DNA of 14,454 nucleotides from Bacteroidales bacterium UBA6428 (GTDB taxonomy: Bacteria; Bacteroidota; Bacteroidia; Bacteroidales; UBA932): positions 1-14,454 of the forward strand of contig DJOW01000045.1 of NCBI GenBank assembly GCA_002437305.1, given 5' to 3'. The notes beneath the pieces were generated by a model. That model was not told where the DNA came from and ran no database searches. It worked only from the letters and a program-made list of their open reading frames with translations. A program made the translations under genes and the position numbers. Of the stretch, positions 1-7,013 are shown piece by piece (the stretch's first letter is position 1; the number at the start of each line of letters is the position of its first letter).

Positions 1-2
1 GA

Positions 3-155
3 ATGGAACTCAATGACCTGAAAGCAGAGTTGCAGGATCAGGCGGAAGACTTGAAGGACGATGTCAGGATGAAGATTTTCGAGCGTTTGGAAAAACTCGA
101 AAGTGCCATTCAGAAAGACATTGAATATGCCGAAAAACGATCCGAAAACGCTTGA
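3..155 (+). CDS. YtxH-like coiled-coil protein, C-terminal fragment (5' end outside window)
   Basis: An open frame enters from the left edge and reads 50 residues to a TGA at 153-155. The first complete codon happens to be ATG at position 3, but this is probably internal. The peptide is highly charged and heptad-like, rich in Glu, Lys, Asp and Leu, with no membrane segment in the visible part. It looks like the helical tail of a YtxH-domain (gas-vesicle-protein-like) small envelope protein, whose short hydrophobic N-terminus would lie upstream. Its stop overlaps the start of the next gene by one base, so the two are very likely co-translated. The family call rests on composition and on the neighbouring holin-family gene. 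The role is unknown; an envelope or stress function is a guess. Confidence 0.55.
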   Translation: MELNDLKAELQDQAEDLKDDVRMKIFERLEKLESAIQKDIEYAEKRSENA

Positions 156-508
156 TGATGAGTGAGTCCACGAAAACTTTAGAGAACCTTGGCAAGTCCA
201 CTGTGGATTATGCCGAGGCCAGGATTGATGACCTTAAATTGAGAACGGCCAAAGGACTTTCCCTTACGCTTGGCAAGTTGCTCTACATGCTTCTTGTCCT
301 CTTTATCGTGTCTGTCATCCTGACGGCTTTGGCCATCGGAGGGGTGATGTGGATAGGGGAGATGATAGGCAGTTATGCTGCCGGGGCCGGAATTGTGGCG
401 GCAGTGTTCGCTGTAATTCTGGCGATTGTCATCATGCTGAGAAAGAGGCTTTTCCGCAATACTTTTGTTCCGATGTTCATCAAACTGTTTTTTGACGAAG
501 ACAAATAG
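155..508 (+). CDS. Phage holin family (DUF1469/Holin-X-like) two-helix membrane protein
   Basis: This small integral membrane protein has 117 residues from the ATG at 155; a second ATG at 158 is equally possible. An amphipathic, charged N-terminus of about 35 residues is followed by two hydrophobic helices at roughly residues 40-65 and 70-95, then a basic turn (RKRLFR) and an amphipathic tail. This is the layout of the Phage_holin_3_6/DUF1469 group. That family is named after holins but is widespread on bacterial chromosomes outside prophages, usually beside YtxH-like genes, as here. The start overlaps the upstream stop and the next gene begins 3 bp after the stop, giving a compact operon. 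No prophage genes are nearby, so a lysis role is not supported. The function is unknown and presumably lies in the inner membrane. Confidence 0.7.
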   Translation: MMSESTKTLENLGKSTVDYAEARIDDLKLRTAKGLSLTLGKLLYMLLVLFIVSVILTALAIGGVMWIGEMIGSYAAGAGIVAAVFAVILAIVIMLRKRLFRNTFVPMFIKLFFDEDK

Positions 509-511
509 GCT

Positions 512-745
512 ATGCGATACTCAGAAATCAAGACAATGGATGAGCTTGAGTCGGCTCAGAAAGATGTCCGGGAACGTTTGGATCACAGAAAGATCCTAAT
601 GTTTGAGTCCCTGTCCGATGTCAAGGAGGCGTTCACCCCGTCCAACCTGCTGTTCTCCGGCCTGAGAGGTCTTTCGGCGTTCGTTCCGGTGGAAAGATTG
701 CTTCTTGTGGCCATAAGAATATTCAAGCGCAGGATATTCAAGTGA
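512..745 (+). CDS. Small basic hypothetical protein, third gene of the holin/YtxH cluster
   Basis: This protein has 77 residues and starts 3 bp after the holin-family stop, so it almost certainly belongs to the same transcript. The N-terminal half is charged and helical, and includes a start like MRYSEIKTMDELESAQ. The C-terminal half has a moderately hydrophobic stretch around residues 47-68 and ends in a strongly basic tail (IRIFKRRIFK), which could associate with the membrane. I recognise no catalytic motif or named domain. Its tight spacing and position after YtxH-like and holin-like genes suggest a shared envelope role. An overlapping frame on the opposite strand is most likely a shadow. 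I am confident that the gene is real, but its function is unknown. Confidence 0.6.
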   Translation: MRYSEIKTMDELESAQKDVRERLDHRKILMFESLSDVKEAFTPSNLLFSGLRGLSAFVPVERLLLVAIRIFKRRIFK

Positions 746-829
746 TTGTCGGACTTTGTTTCGCCGTATAGATTATAGTCTGTCGTCATATGCATTCTAT
801 TGTATTCGTAAATAAATCAGATTCAGCGG

Positions 830-2647
830 ATGAGCATATTCAAGGAAAGGATTGAGTCGGTTCGGGCGATGATGCGCTCGAAGGGGTGGGATGCCGTCAT
901 CGTGACGGGGAATGACCCGCATAACAGTGAATATTCCGCCGCGCGCTGGCATCAGGTGGCCTGGCTTTCCGGCTACACGGGAGAAGGAGATTTGGTCATC
1001 ACGGGGGATCATGCTGGCCTTTGGACTGACACTCGCTATTTTATCCAGGCATCCAGACAGCTTCCAGCTGCGGGTGTGGAGTTGCATAAGACCCGCGTTC
1101 CCGGTCAAGTGCTTATTCCTGAATGGCTCGCCGGACATTTTGCGGATTTTGACGAGGTCTGCGTTGCGCTTGACGGACTTTGCATGACAGTTTCTTCCGT
1201 GAGGGACATTCAGGAAGCGGTCGGGGAGAAGGTCCGCTTTGTCAACGTCCCTGACATGCTGGAAGTTTTTTGGACAGACCGTCCGGAGATTCCTCAGACT
1301 CCGATTATCACGCTTGGCCCGGAGCAGGTCGGCTGGTCAAGGGCGCAGAAAATCCGTTGGCTGCGTAAATGGCTGGCTGAAAAAGGTTACGATGCGATTC
1401 TCCTCACGGCTTTGGATGAGATTGCCTGGATGCTGAACGTCCGTGGGCAGGATGTGGCGTATAATCCTGTCGTGATGTCGTACCTGCTTGTCACTCAAGA
1501 TAATGTGCTTTGGTTTGCGCGCAAGGGACCAACCCCGGATGAGGATGGCGAGACCGAGGACAGCTTCCACGAACTGTTGGCGGACGGAGTGAACATTCAG
1601 GAATATTCCGATGTGGAGACCGCGCTCTCAAACCTTGTGGACGGCAGTTACATCAGGACTCTGTTTGTCGATCCTGCGACTTTGAACTACAATCTGTACA
1701 GCATTCTGGAGGATAATTCGCCTCGGTCAATCGTGTTCGGCACGTCCCCGGTCGGCCTGCGCAAATCCGTCAAGAACGATGTGGAGATCGCCGGAATGAA
1801 AGAGGCGCACCTTGAGGACGGCATCGCCATGGAGCGTTTCCTCCACTGGTTGCAGACGTCTGTCGAGGCGGGCGATGCGATCAATGAATATGAAGCCTCG
1901 TTGAAGTTGCACGAGCTTCGTTCGGAGATCGAAGGCTTCCGTGGCGAGAGTTTCGAGACGATCTCAGCCTATGGTCCGAACGCTGCCTTGCCGCACTACG
2001 TCACGCCTGAGGAGGGTTCGGCAGAGATCTATGCAGGAGGCCTTTACCTATGTGATTCCGGAGGGCAGTACCTGTTTGGCACCACGGACATCACCAGAAC
2101 CGTTCCGCTTGGACCTTGCTCCCAGCTGGAGAAAGAGGACTATACCCTGGTCTTGAAAGGTCATATCGCTCTGTCCAAGGCTGTTTTCCCTAAAGGAACC
2201 GCAGGATGCCAGCTTGATGTCCTGGCACGCGGGCCGCTATGGAGCGCCAAGCGTAATTTCGGCCACGGAACCGGCCACGGTGTCGGGTTCTATCTAAGCG
2301 TCCACGAAGGCCCGCAGGACATCAGGCAGAACTTCAACCGTCAGGCCATTCTTCCGGGAATGATCACCAGTGACGAGCCGGGAATATACCGGGAAGGCAA
2401 ATTCGGCATCCGTCACGAGAACCTTATTCTTTGTGTCGATGCAGGTGAAAATGATTTCGGCCACTGGCTTCGTTTTGAGCCACTGACTCTCTGTCATTTC
2501 GACACCTCCATTCTGCTGAAAGACCTCCTCGACCGCTCCGAAATCGAATGGCTCAATGCCTACAACGAGCGAGTTTACCGCACCCTATCCCCACGCCTCT
2601 CCCCAGAAATCGCCACCTGGCTCCGCCAGAAGACTCTCCCGATTTAG
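830..2647 (+). CDS. pepP: Aminopeptidase P family (Xaa-Pro aminopeptidase), M24B
   Basis: This 605-residue dinuclear-metal aminopeptidase is predicted to remove N-terminal residues that precede proline, a step in peptide catabolism. Two creatinase-like N-terminal domains occupy about residues 1-300, and the pita-bread catalytic domain about 315-540. A C-terminal M24_C-like tail (WLNAYNERVYRTLSP) follows, as in the long APP1-like form of about 600 residues. All five metal ligands are visible: D409 (YLCDSGG), D420 (GTTDITRT), H483 (GHGTGHGVG), E516 (SDEPGIY) and E530 (RHENL). Probable substrate-binding histidines are H389 and H492 (VHEGP). No signal peptide is seen, so it is probably cytoplasmic. 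The ATG at 830 follows an 84-bp gap after the holin cluster, so it is probably transcribed separately. It converges with the trpB-like gene. Confidence 0.95.
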   Translation: MSIFKERIESVRAMMRSKGWDAVIVTGNDPHNSEYSAARWHQVAWLSGYTGEGDLVITGDHAGLWTDTRYFIQASRQLPAAGVELHKTRVPGQVLIPEWLAGHFADFDEVCVALDGLCMTVSSVRDIQEAVGEKVRFVNVPDMLEVFWTDRPEIPQTPIITLGPEQVGWSRAQKIRWLRKWLAEKGYDAILLTALDEIAWMLNVRGQDVAYNPVVMSYLLVTQDNVLWFARKGPTPDEDGETEDSFHELLADGVNIQEYSDVETALSNLVDGSYIRTLFVDPATLNYNLYSILEDNSPRSIVFGTSPVGLRKSVKNDVEIAGMKEAHLEDGIAMERFLHWLQTSVEAGDAINEYEASLKLHELRSEIEGFRGESFETISAYGPNAALPHYVTPEEGSAEIYAGGLYLCDSGGQYLFGTTDITRTVPLGPCSQLEKEDYTLVLKGHIALSKAVFPKGTAGCQLDVLARGPLWSAKRNFGHGTGHGVGFYLSVHEGPQDIRQNFNRQAILPGMITSDEPGIYREGKFGIRHENLILCVDAGENDFGHWLRFEPLTLCHFDTSILLKDLLDRSEIEWLNAYNERVYRTLSPRLSPEIATWLRQKTLPI

Positions 2648-2872
2648 GTCTCCCTCTGTGGTGTTTAAGTGCTTGAAAATAAATATAATAAACGATATCC
2701 TAATGCTGTTTTTCTGTATCAGGACATTGTCTTTCTGTTTGAAAATAAGAAAGTTATCCGCCACGGATTATTGAGGATTCTATTCAGCCGTTCAGGAAAA
2801 GTGGGAGACTACCGAGGATAAAGAAACCCTGAAAATAAGTGTAGGATAATAAGCTTAATATTAATGAAATAA

Positions 2873-2910
2873 GCTGTTGCCTTTGGGTGTACATTACCAA
2901 AGGCAACAGC
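2873..2910 (-). terminator. Strong stem-loop, probable terminator of the trpB2 transcript
   Basis: Perfect 14-bp arms (2873-2886 and 2897-2910) enclose a 10-nt loop. Read on the minus strand, the hairpin is followed by a T-rich tract beginning TTATTTCATTAAT, as for an intrinsic terminator 107 bp past the trpB2-like stop. On the plus strand no T-run follows, although the stem could also limit transcripts leaving the aminopeptidase gene. Confidence 0.6.
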
Positions 2911-2921
2911 GCAAATGATTG

Positions 2922-2968
2922 ATGAATAGTAAGTTACCGATCACGATTCCAGATCGTGTGCTATTCAT
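2922..2968. other. Two-level stem-loop (outer 8 bp, inner 6 bp)
   Basis: The outer arms at 2922-2929 and 2961-2968 (ATGAATAG/CTATTCAT) are perfectly complementary. Inside them the arms at 2942-2947 and 2953-2958 (CACGAT/ATCGTG) form a second hairpin with a 5-nt loop. The two stems are joined by an asymmetric internal loop of 12 and 2 nt. This could be part of a structured 3'-UTR or a small RNA, or a chance structure. No known RNA family was recognised. Confidence 0.35.
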
Positions 2969-3016
2969 TCCAAACCGAAGGACAAGTCCCGTTGATAGCG
3001 CCGGGTAACGTTTGGC

Positions 3017-4381
3017 TTACTTGTTCAGCGCGTCGGCGGACTTGATGTACTTGGCGAGGTCGGCATCGGAGACGTGGTAGTTCTGCATCTCTCCGGAAAG
3101 GTACTGGTCGTAAGCGCTCATGTCCACAAAGCCGTGGCCGGACAGATTGAAGAGAATGACTTTCTCCTCACCGGTCTCCTTACACTTGAGAGCTTCGTTG
3201 ACTGTCGCGGCGATGGCGTGGCATGATTCCGGAGCCGGGATGATGCCTTCTGTCTGAGCGAAAAGTACACCAGCCTTGAACGCGTCAAGCTGCTCGATGT
3301 CTGTGGCTTCCATATAGCCGTCCTTCATCAGTTGGGACATGATCACTCCAGCCCCATGGTAACGGAGACCGCCCGCGTGGATGGTAGCCGGCTTGAAATC
3401 GTGTCCGAGGGTGTACATCGGAAGAAGCGGTGTCATGCCGGCCTCGTCTCCGAAGTCGTACTCGAATTTGCCCCTTGTGAGTTTCGGGCATGAATACGGC
3501 TCCGCGGCGATGAACCGGGTTTTTCTGCCTTCCTGAATATTGTGTCTCATGAACGGGTAGGCGATGCCGCTGAAGTTGGAGCCGCCTCCGAAGCAGGCAA
3601 CAACAATGTCAGGATATTCACCGGCCATCTCCATCTGCTTTTCGGCCTCCAGTCCGATTACGGTCTGGTGCAGGCAGACATGGTTCAGGACAGAGCCGAG
3701 GGTGTACTTGCAGTTCGGAGTGCTGACCGCAAGCTCGATGGCCTCGGAGATTGCACAACCAAGGGATCCCTGATCGTTGGGGTTGGCGGTGATGATGTCT
3801 TTTCCGGCTCTGGTTGACATTGACGGTGAAGGAGTGATCGCAGCACCGAAGGTCTGCATGATTGACCTTCTGTAAGGCTTTTGACGGTAGCTGACCTTTA
3901 CCATGTAGACAGCGCAGTCAATGCCGAACTTCTTGGCTGCGTAGGAAAGAGCTCCGCCCCATTGTCCGGCTCCGGTTTCTGTAGTGATGTTGGTGATTCC
4001 CTGTTCTTTGGCGTAGTAGGCTTGGGCCAAGGCCGAGTTCAGTTTGTGCGATCCTGCCGGGGACACACTCTCATTCTTGAAATAGATGTGTGCCGGGGTA
4101 CCGAGCGCGGCCTCAAGGTCGTAAGCCCTCACCAGAGGAGTGCATCTGTAACCTGCATACTGTTCGCGGACTGGTTCAGGAATCGGAATCCATTCGTCGG
4201 TCGTGTTGAGCTCCTGGTCGGCGCAGGCTTTGCAGAAGATAGGATAGAGATCCTCAGATTTCAAAGCCTCGTGTGTGGCCGGGTTAAGAATTGGTAAAGG
4301 TTTGTTCGGCATGACTGCCTGCATGTTGAACCATGCTGTCGGGATGTCGCTCTCCGGAAGCAAGAACTTTTTCTGTCTCAT
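3017..4381 (-). CDS. trpB: TrpB2-type tryptophan synthase beta chain (PLP-dependent)
   Basis: This 454-residue fold-type II PLP enzyme is predicted to condense indole with serine to make tryptophan. The Schiff-base lysine is K113 (GSHKLN), the catalytic glutamate E135 (TETGAGQWG), the phosphate-binding loop 265-269 (GGGSN), and the ring-nitrogen contact probably lies in SGHG at 414-417. Its length, the long N-terminal extension and the variant SYRQKPYRR segment place it in the TrpB2 group rather than the roughly 400-residue TrpB1 that pairs with TrpA. No trpA or other trp gene is nearby, so salvage of free indole is plausible; an alternative substrate is possible. The ATG at 4381 is preceded by an A-rich leader without a Shine-Dalgarno, typical of Bacteroidota. 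It is probably monocistronic: a terminator precedes it and a hairpin follows it. Confidence 0.92.
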   Translation of the reverse strand: MRQKKFLLPESDIPTAWFNMQAVMPNKPLPILNPATHEALKSEDLYPIFCKACADQELNTTDEWIPIPEPVREQYAGYRCTPLVRAYDLEAALGTPAHIYFKNESVSPAGSHKLNSALAQAYYAKEQGITNITTETGAGQWGGALSYAAKKFGIDCAVYMVKVSYRQKPYRRSIMQTFGAAITPSPSMSTRAGKDIITANPNDQGSLGCAISEAIELAVSTPNCKYTLGSVLNHVCLHQTVIGLEAEKQMEMAGEYPDIVVACFGGGSNFSGIAYPFMRHNIQEGRKTRFIAAEPYSCPKLTRGKFEYDFGDEAGMTPLLPMYTLGHDFKPATIHAGGLRYHGAGVIMSQLMKDGYMEATDIEQLDAFKAGVLFAQTEGIIPAPESCHAIAATVNEALKCKETGEEKVILFNLSGHGFVDMSAYDQYLSGEMQNYHVSDADLAKYIKSADALNK

Positions 4382-4430
4382 TTTGTTGTTCGTTTTTTAT
4401 GTTTATCAGTAAATCAATTTTGTCAGACTC

Positions 4431-4455
4431 AATCGCTTCGACATGCTCAGCGACC
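4431..4455. repeat. REP-like palindromic motif upstream of trpB2
   Basis: On the minus strand this 25-nt stretch reads GGTCGCTGAGC, then ATGTCGAAGCGATT. It folds into a stem in which five Watson-Crick pairs (TCGCT/AGCGA) are extended by two G-T wobbles, around an 11-nt loop. I recall TCGCTGAGC-TGTCGAAGCGA as a dispersed palindromic repeat in various bacterial genomes; this is memory, not a search. It lies between the sdhC terminator and the trpB2 start, about 50 bp before the start codon. There is only one copy in the window. Confidence 0.4.
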
Positions 4456-4474
4456 AGCTGGAAGCATAACATAA

Positions 4475-4500
4475 AAGGGCAGCCGTTTCTGGTCGCCCTT
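4475..4500 (-). terminator. Rho-independent terminator after sdhC
   Basis: On the minus strand the arms AAGGGCGACC and GGCTGCCCTT enclose AGAAAC. The stem is 10 bp with one mismatch and one wobble, and is followed at once by TTTTATGTT. It lies 23 bp beyond the sdhC stop. It separates the tRNA/sdhC transcript from the trpB2-like gene. Confidence 0.75.
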
Positions 4501-4523
4501 GAATCTTCTTTTAAGACCCTTGA

Positions 4524-5216
4524 CTATATCAATGCGTTTGCCTGAAGGAATGCGTTGATGCCAACAGCGGCAAAGCCAAGGCAGATCAGCGTGGCGACCA
4601 CGATGCCGATCACTTTCAGTCTCTTGAACCATGTCTGGTTGTTCCAACCAACTGTCTGGAACATGCTCCAGAAACCGTGGCAAAGGTGGAACCAGATAGC
4701 CACGAACCAGGCGAGATACAGAACCAGTACCCACCATCGTCCGAATGTGAGGTTGAGAAGCTCGTAAGGATTGCCTTCCTCGGTGCCTAAGAACATGGCA
4801 AGCTGCATCTTTGCCCAAAAGTGGGTAAGATGAAATACCAGTAAGCCGAGAATGATGATGCCAAGCACGAACATGTTTTTCGCTGACCATGAATCCGCTT
4901 CGGCGACGCTTGCGGCCTCATAGCGTTTGTAGCCGCCGCGGGCTTTGATGTTTTTCCATGTCAGCCAACATCCGTAGAAGATGTGGATGATGAAACCGAG
5001 TGCAAGAACCGGAACCATGATGGTCACGATCGGTAGAGCCATGAACTCGCATCCTTTCTCGAAGAGACCGTCAAGTCCGTTGTAGTTGCCTGTAAAAGAG
5101 TCAATGACGGAGAACAGGTTAATCGTCACATGAAGCAGCAGGAAGATTATGAGAAATGCTCCGCTGACAGCCTGGATGAACTTCCTTCCAATGGAATAGT
5201 GAAATGCGTTCGCCAT
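4524..5216 (-). CDS. sdhC: Succinate dehydrogenase/fumarate reductase cytochrome b558 subunit
   Basis: This 230-residue membrane anchor would carry di-heme b and quinone sites for a succinate:quinone or fumarate:quinol oxidoreductase in the inner membrane. Five hydrophobic helices are visible at about residues 13-35, 60-85, 112-134, 160-182 and 203-225. Helix histidines H29, H78, H129/H132 and H177/H180 are candidate axial heme ligands; the 49-residue spacing of H29 and H78 resembles Wolinella FrdC. The N-terminal FHYSIGRKFIQAVSG and overall length match the Bacteroidota b558 family. The usual downstream partners sdhA (flavoprotein) and sdhB (iron-sulfur) are absent: a terminator follows, then trpB2. 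The start codon lies only 26 bp after the tRNA-Met gene, so it probably shares the tRNA transcript. Either the catalytic subunits are encoded elsewhere or this is a lone copy. Confidence 0.93.
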   Translation of the reverse strand: MANAFHYSIGRKFIQAVSGAFLIIFLLLHVTINLFSVIDSFTGNYNGLDGLFEKGCEFMALPIVTIMVPVLALGFIIHIFYGCWLTWKNIKARGGYKRYEAASVAEADSWSAKNMFVLGIIILGLLVFHLTHFWAKMQLAMFLGTEEGNPYELLNLTFGRWWVLVLYLAWFVAIWFHLCHGFWSMFQTVGWNNQTWFKRLKVIGIVVATLICLGFAAVGINAFLQANALI

Positions 5217-5242
5217 TATCGTCTAATTAGTTTCTTTGTTTG

Positions 5243-5316
5243 TAGCGGGAGTGGGGCATGATCCCACGACCTCCGGATTATGAATCCGACGCTCTAACCA
5301 GCTGAGCTACCCCGCC
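5243..5316 (-). tRNA. tRNA-Met (anticodon CAT), elongator type
   Basis: The 74-nt cloverleaf has a 7-bp acceptor stem with G-U pairs at 1-72 and 7-66, D-arm GCTC/GAGC, anticodon stem TCGGA/TCCGG with loop TTCATAA, T-stem GTGGG/CCCAC and discriminator A73. No CCA is encoded. The paired 1-72 position argues against initiator tRNA. Elongator Met is preferred over lysidine-type Ile2 from overall similarity to tRNA-Met, but sequence alone does not fully settle this. The T-loop ATCATGC departs from the usual TTCRA start. Confidence 0.88.
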
Positions 5317-5362
5317 ATTTCTGGCAAGAGCCATAAAAGACCGGTCTGAGCCGGAATTTTAG

Positions 5363-5433
5363 TTGAGATAGAAGGATTCGAACCCTCACTGACAGAGCCA
5401 GAATCTGTAGTGCTACCATTACACCATATCTCA
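5363..5433 (-). tRNA. tRNA-Gln (anticodon CTG)
   Basis: The 71-nt cloverleaf has acceptor stem TGAGATA/TATCTCA, a D-arm within GTGTAATGGTAGCAC typical of tRNA-Gln, anticodon stem ACAGA/TCTGT with loop TTCTGGC (anticodon CTG), T-arm GAGGG-TTCGAAT-CCTTC and discriminator A. CCA is not encoded. It lies 46 bp upstream of the tRNA-Met on the same strand, so the two are probably one transcript. Confidence 0.93.
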
Positions 5434-5464
5434 ATGGCATGTCCGTTGCATTCGAACGGGATTG

Positions 5465-5495
5465 CAAAAATAGAGATTTATCCTGAATTGCCAAA
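5465..5495 (-). promoter_or_regulatory. Bacteroidota-type promoter for tRNA-Gln/tRNA-Met/sdhC
   Basis: On the minus strand a TTTG box (5495-5492) is followed after 19 nt by TATTTTTG (5472-5465). This matches the -33 TTTG and -7 TAnnTTTG consensus of the Bacteroides primary sigma factor with suitable spacing. Transcription would begin around 5455-5460, about 25 nt before tRNA-Gln. The -33 box abuts the stop codon of the upstream symporter gene. Confidence 0.75.
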
Positions 5496-5496
5496 A

Positions 5497-6951
5497 TTAA
5501 TTCAACTTTTTTCTTTGAATTAGCAGACAAAGTCCCAAAATAGTGAACAGGGCGTTGAACAGAAGCAGTTCGTAGCTGAACTTATATCCCCCGAACCACC
5601 TCTCTGAGTTGCTCTGAAGGATGAAGCAAAGGACTGGAGCGGTGATGGCCACAAGCGGCACCCACTTGTCGTTAACCTTCTTTTTCGTGAATATCCCGAA
5701 CGCGAACAATCCCAGGATCGGGCCATAGGTGTAGCTTGCCAGCTTGTAGACCGCGTCAATGGCCGATTTCGTGTTCAGCAGATAGAAGACAATGATGACA
5801 ATTCCCATGAGGAGCGCCATCAGCAGATGGACCTTTTTCCTGACGGAGGCCACCTGATTTTCGCTCTTTCCCCTGGTTCCTATGATGTCAACTGTGAATG
5901 ATGTCGTGAGCGCGGTCAGGGCCGAACCTCCGGCGGCGAATGCGCAGGACACAAGGCCGATCACGAACAGCACGCCCACGATCGCCGGCAGACGGCCGCC
6001 GGTCGCCACCGCCGGGAAAAGCGTGTCGCCAACCTCGGGGATGCCCTTCTGGTCAGCGAATGTGTACAGAAGCACTCCCAGGCATAGGAACAGGAATATC
6101 ACCGGAATCTGCAGCAAGCCGCCGGTGATGAGGTTTTTCTGCGAGTCCTTGGCGTTGCGGCTGCTCAGAGTCCGCTGCATCATGTCCTGATCCAGGCCGG
6201 TCATCGCGATCACGGTGAACACGCCCGCAAGGAACTGTTTCCAGAAATATTCAGGATGATTCACATCATCGAAGAAGAAAATCTTTGAATATCCACTGTC
6301 TCGCACCGTCCGCGCCACTCCGGAGAAATCCAACCCGAGATCCTTGGCTATGAACACTATCGCCAGCACAATGGAGACAATCATGCAGACGGTCTTCAAG
6401 GTGTCCGTCCAGATCACGGACTTCACTCCGCCACGGAACGTGTACAGCAGCACGATGGCCACGGAGATCCCCACGTTCAGGATGAACGGCAACCCAAGCG
6501 GCTCGAAGATCATCAACTGGAGAGTCACGCAGACGAGAAACAGTCTAACGGCCGCGCCCAAAATCTTGGAGACGAAGAAGAACCAGGCTCCAGTCTTGTG
6601 CGAGGAGACACCGAACCGGTCGTCAAGATACTGGTAGATCGACACCATGTTCATTCTGAAGAATATTGGAGTGAGGACAAATGCTATGATGATGTAGCCG
6701 ACGAAAAAACCGAGCACCATCTGCAAGTAGCCCATGGCCGTGCCTCCAACTCCGACCATTCCCGGCACGGAGACGTAGGTCACACCCGACATCGGGGCTC
6801 CGATCATGGCGATGGCGACGATCCACCAAGGGGCTTTGCGCCCGCCGTTGAAGAACCCCGCGTTGTCAGCGTTGCGCGAGGAGATCAAAGAGACAGTGAA
6901 CATTACGGCAAAGTAAGTCAGGACTGTGATTATTACAGACAATGGGGTCAT
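5497..6951 (-). CDS. Sodium:solute symporter (SSS/SLC5 family)
   Basis: This 484-residue polytopic inner-membrane transporter, with about 13 hydrophobic helices, is predicted to use the sodium gradient to import a solute such as a sugar, sialic acid or carboxylate. Family hallmarks are FRGGVKSVIWTDTLK at 172-186, the GLDQDMMQR segment at 252-260, and SALTALTTSF at 343-352, which contains the Ser/Thr positions contributing to the conserved Na+ site in this family. Length is typical for Bacteroidota members. The substrate cannot be read from the sequence. The gene starts 62 bp after the ispF stop on the same strand and may be transcribed with it, although the two functions look unrelated. The ATG at 6951 follows an A/T-rich leader without a Shine-Dalgarno. 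Confidence 0.93.
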   Translation of the reverse strand: MTPLSVIITVLTYFAVMFTVSLISSRNADNAGFFNGGRKAPWWIVAIAMIGAPMSGVTYVSVPGMVGVGGTAMGYLQMVLGFFVGYIIIAFVLTPIFFRMNMVSIYQYLDDRFGVSSHKTGAWFFFVSKILGAAVRLFLVCVTLQLMIFEPLGLPFILNVGISVAIVLLYTFRGGVKSVIWTDTLKTVCMIVSIVLAIVFIAKDLGLDFSGVARTVRDSGYSKIFFFDDVNHPEYFWKQFLAGVFTVIAMTGLDQDMMQRTLSSRNAKDSQKNLITGGLLQIPVIFLFLCLGVLLYTFADQKGIPEVGDTLFPAVATGGRLPAIVGVLFVIGLVSCAFAAGGSALTALTTSFTVDIIGTRGKSENQVASVRKKVHLLMALLMGIVIIVFYLLNTKSAIDAVYKLASYTYGPILGLFAFGIFTKKKVNDKWVPLVAITAPVLCFILQSNSERWFGGYKFSYELLLFNALFTILGLCLLIQRKKLN

Positions 6952-7013
6952 TTTCGTTGGATATTAATTTTTCCCTTAGAGAATTACGGTTCTTTTTGCG
7001 CTCGCGTTCAAAG

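Larger units (their letters stand above)
2648..3016. other. Non-coding intergenic region between convergent genes, rich in stem-loops
   Basis: This gap of 369 bp separates the ends of the aminopeptidase and trpB2-like genes. The left part, about 2665-2870, is A/T-rich and shows nothing I can name. The right part holds several inverted repeats: 14-bp perfect arms at 2873-2886/2897-2910, a two-level hairpin at 2922-2968, and weaker pairings at 2970-2975/3010-3015 and 2988-2991/3002-3005. I find no credible coding frame. Terminators or structured 3'-UTR RNA are the simplest reading. Confidence 0.5.

Noticed and set aside
152..508. Holin-family gene as evidence of a prophage
   Set aside because: No other phage genes are in the window, and DUF1469-type proteins are common on chromosomes beside YtxH-like genes.
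4284..4472. Minus-strand open frame running from the sdhC terminator into the trpB2 start region
   Set aside because: It overlaps the trpB2 N-terminus in another frame and covers the REP-like motif. It shows no similarity to an SdhA start or any other protein I know.
5243..5433. tRNA pair as an integration site for a mobile element
   Set aside because: No integrase, no direct repeat of a tRNA 3' end and no mobile genes are visible on either side.
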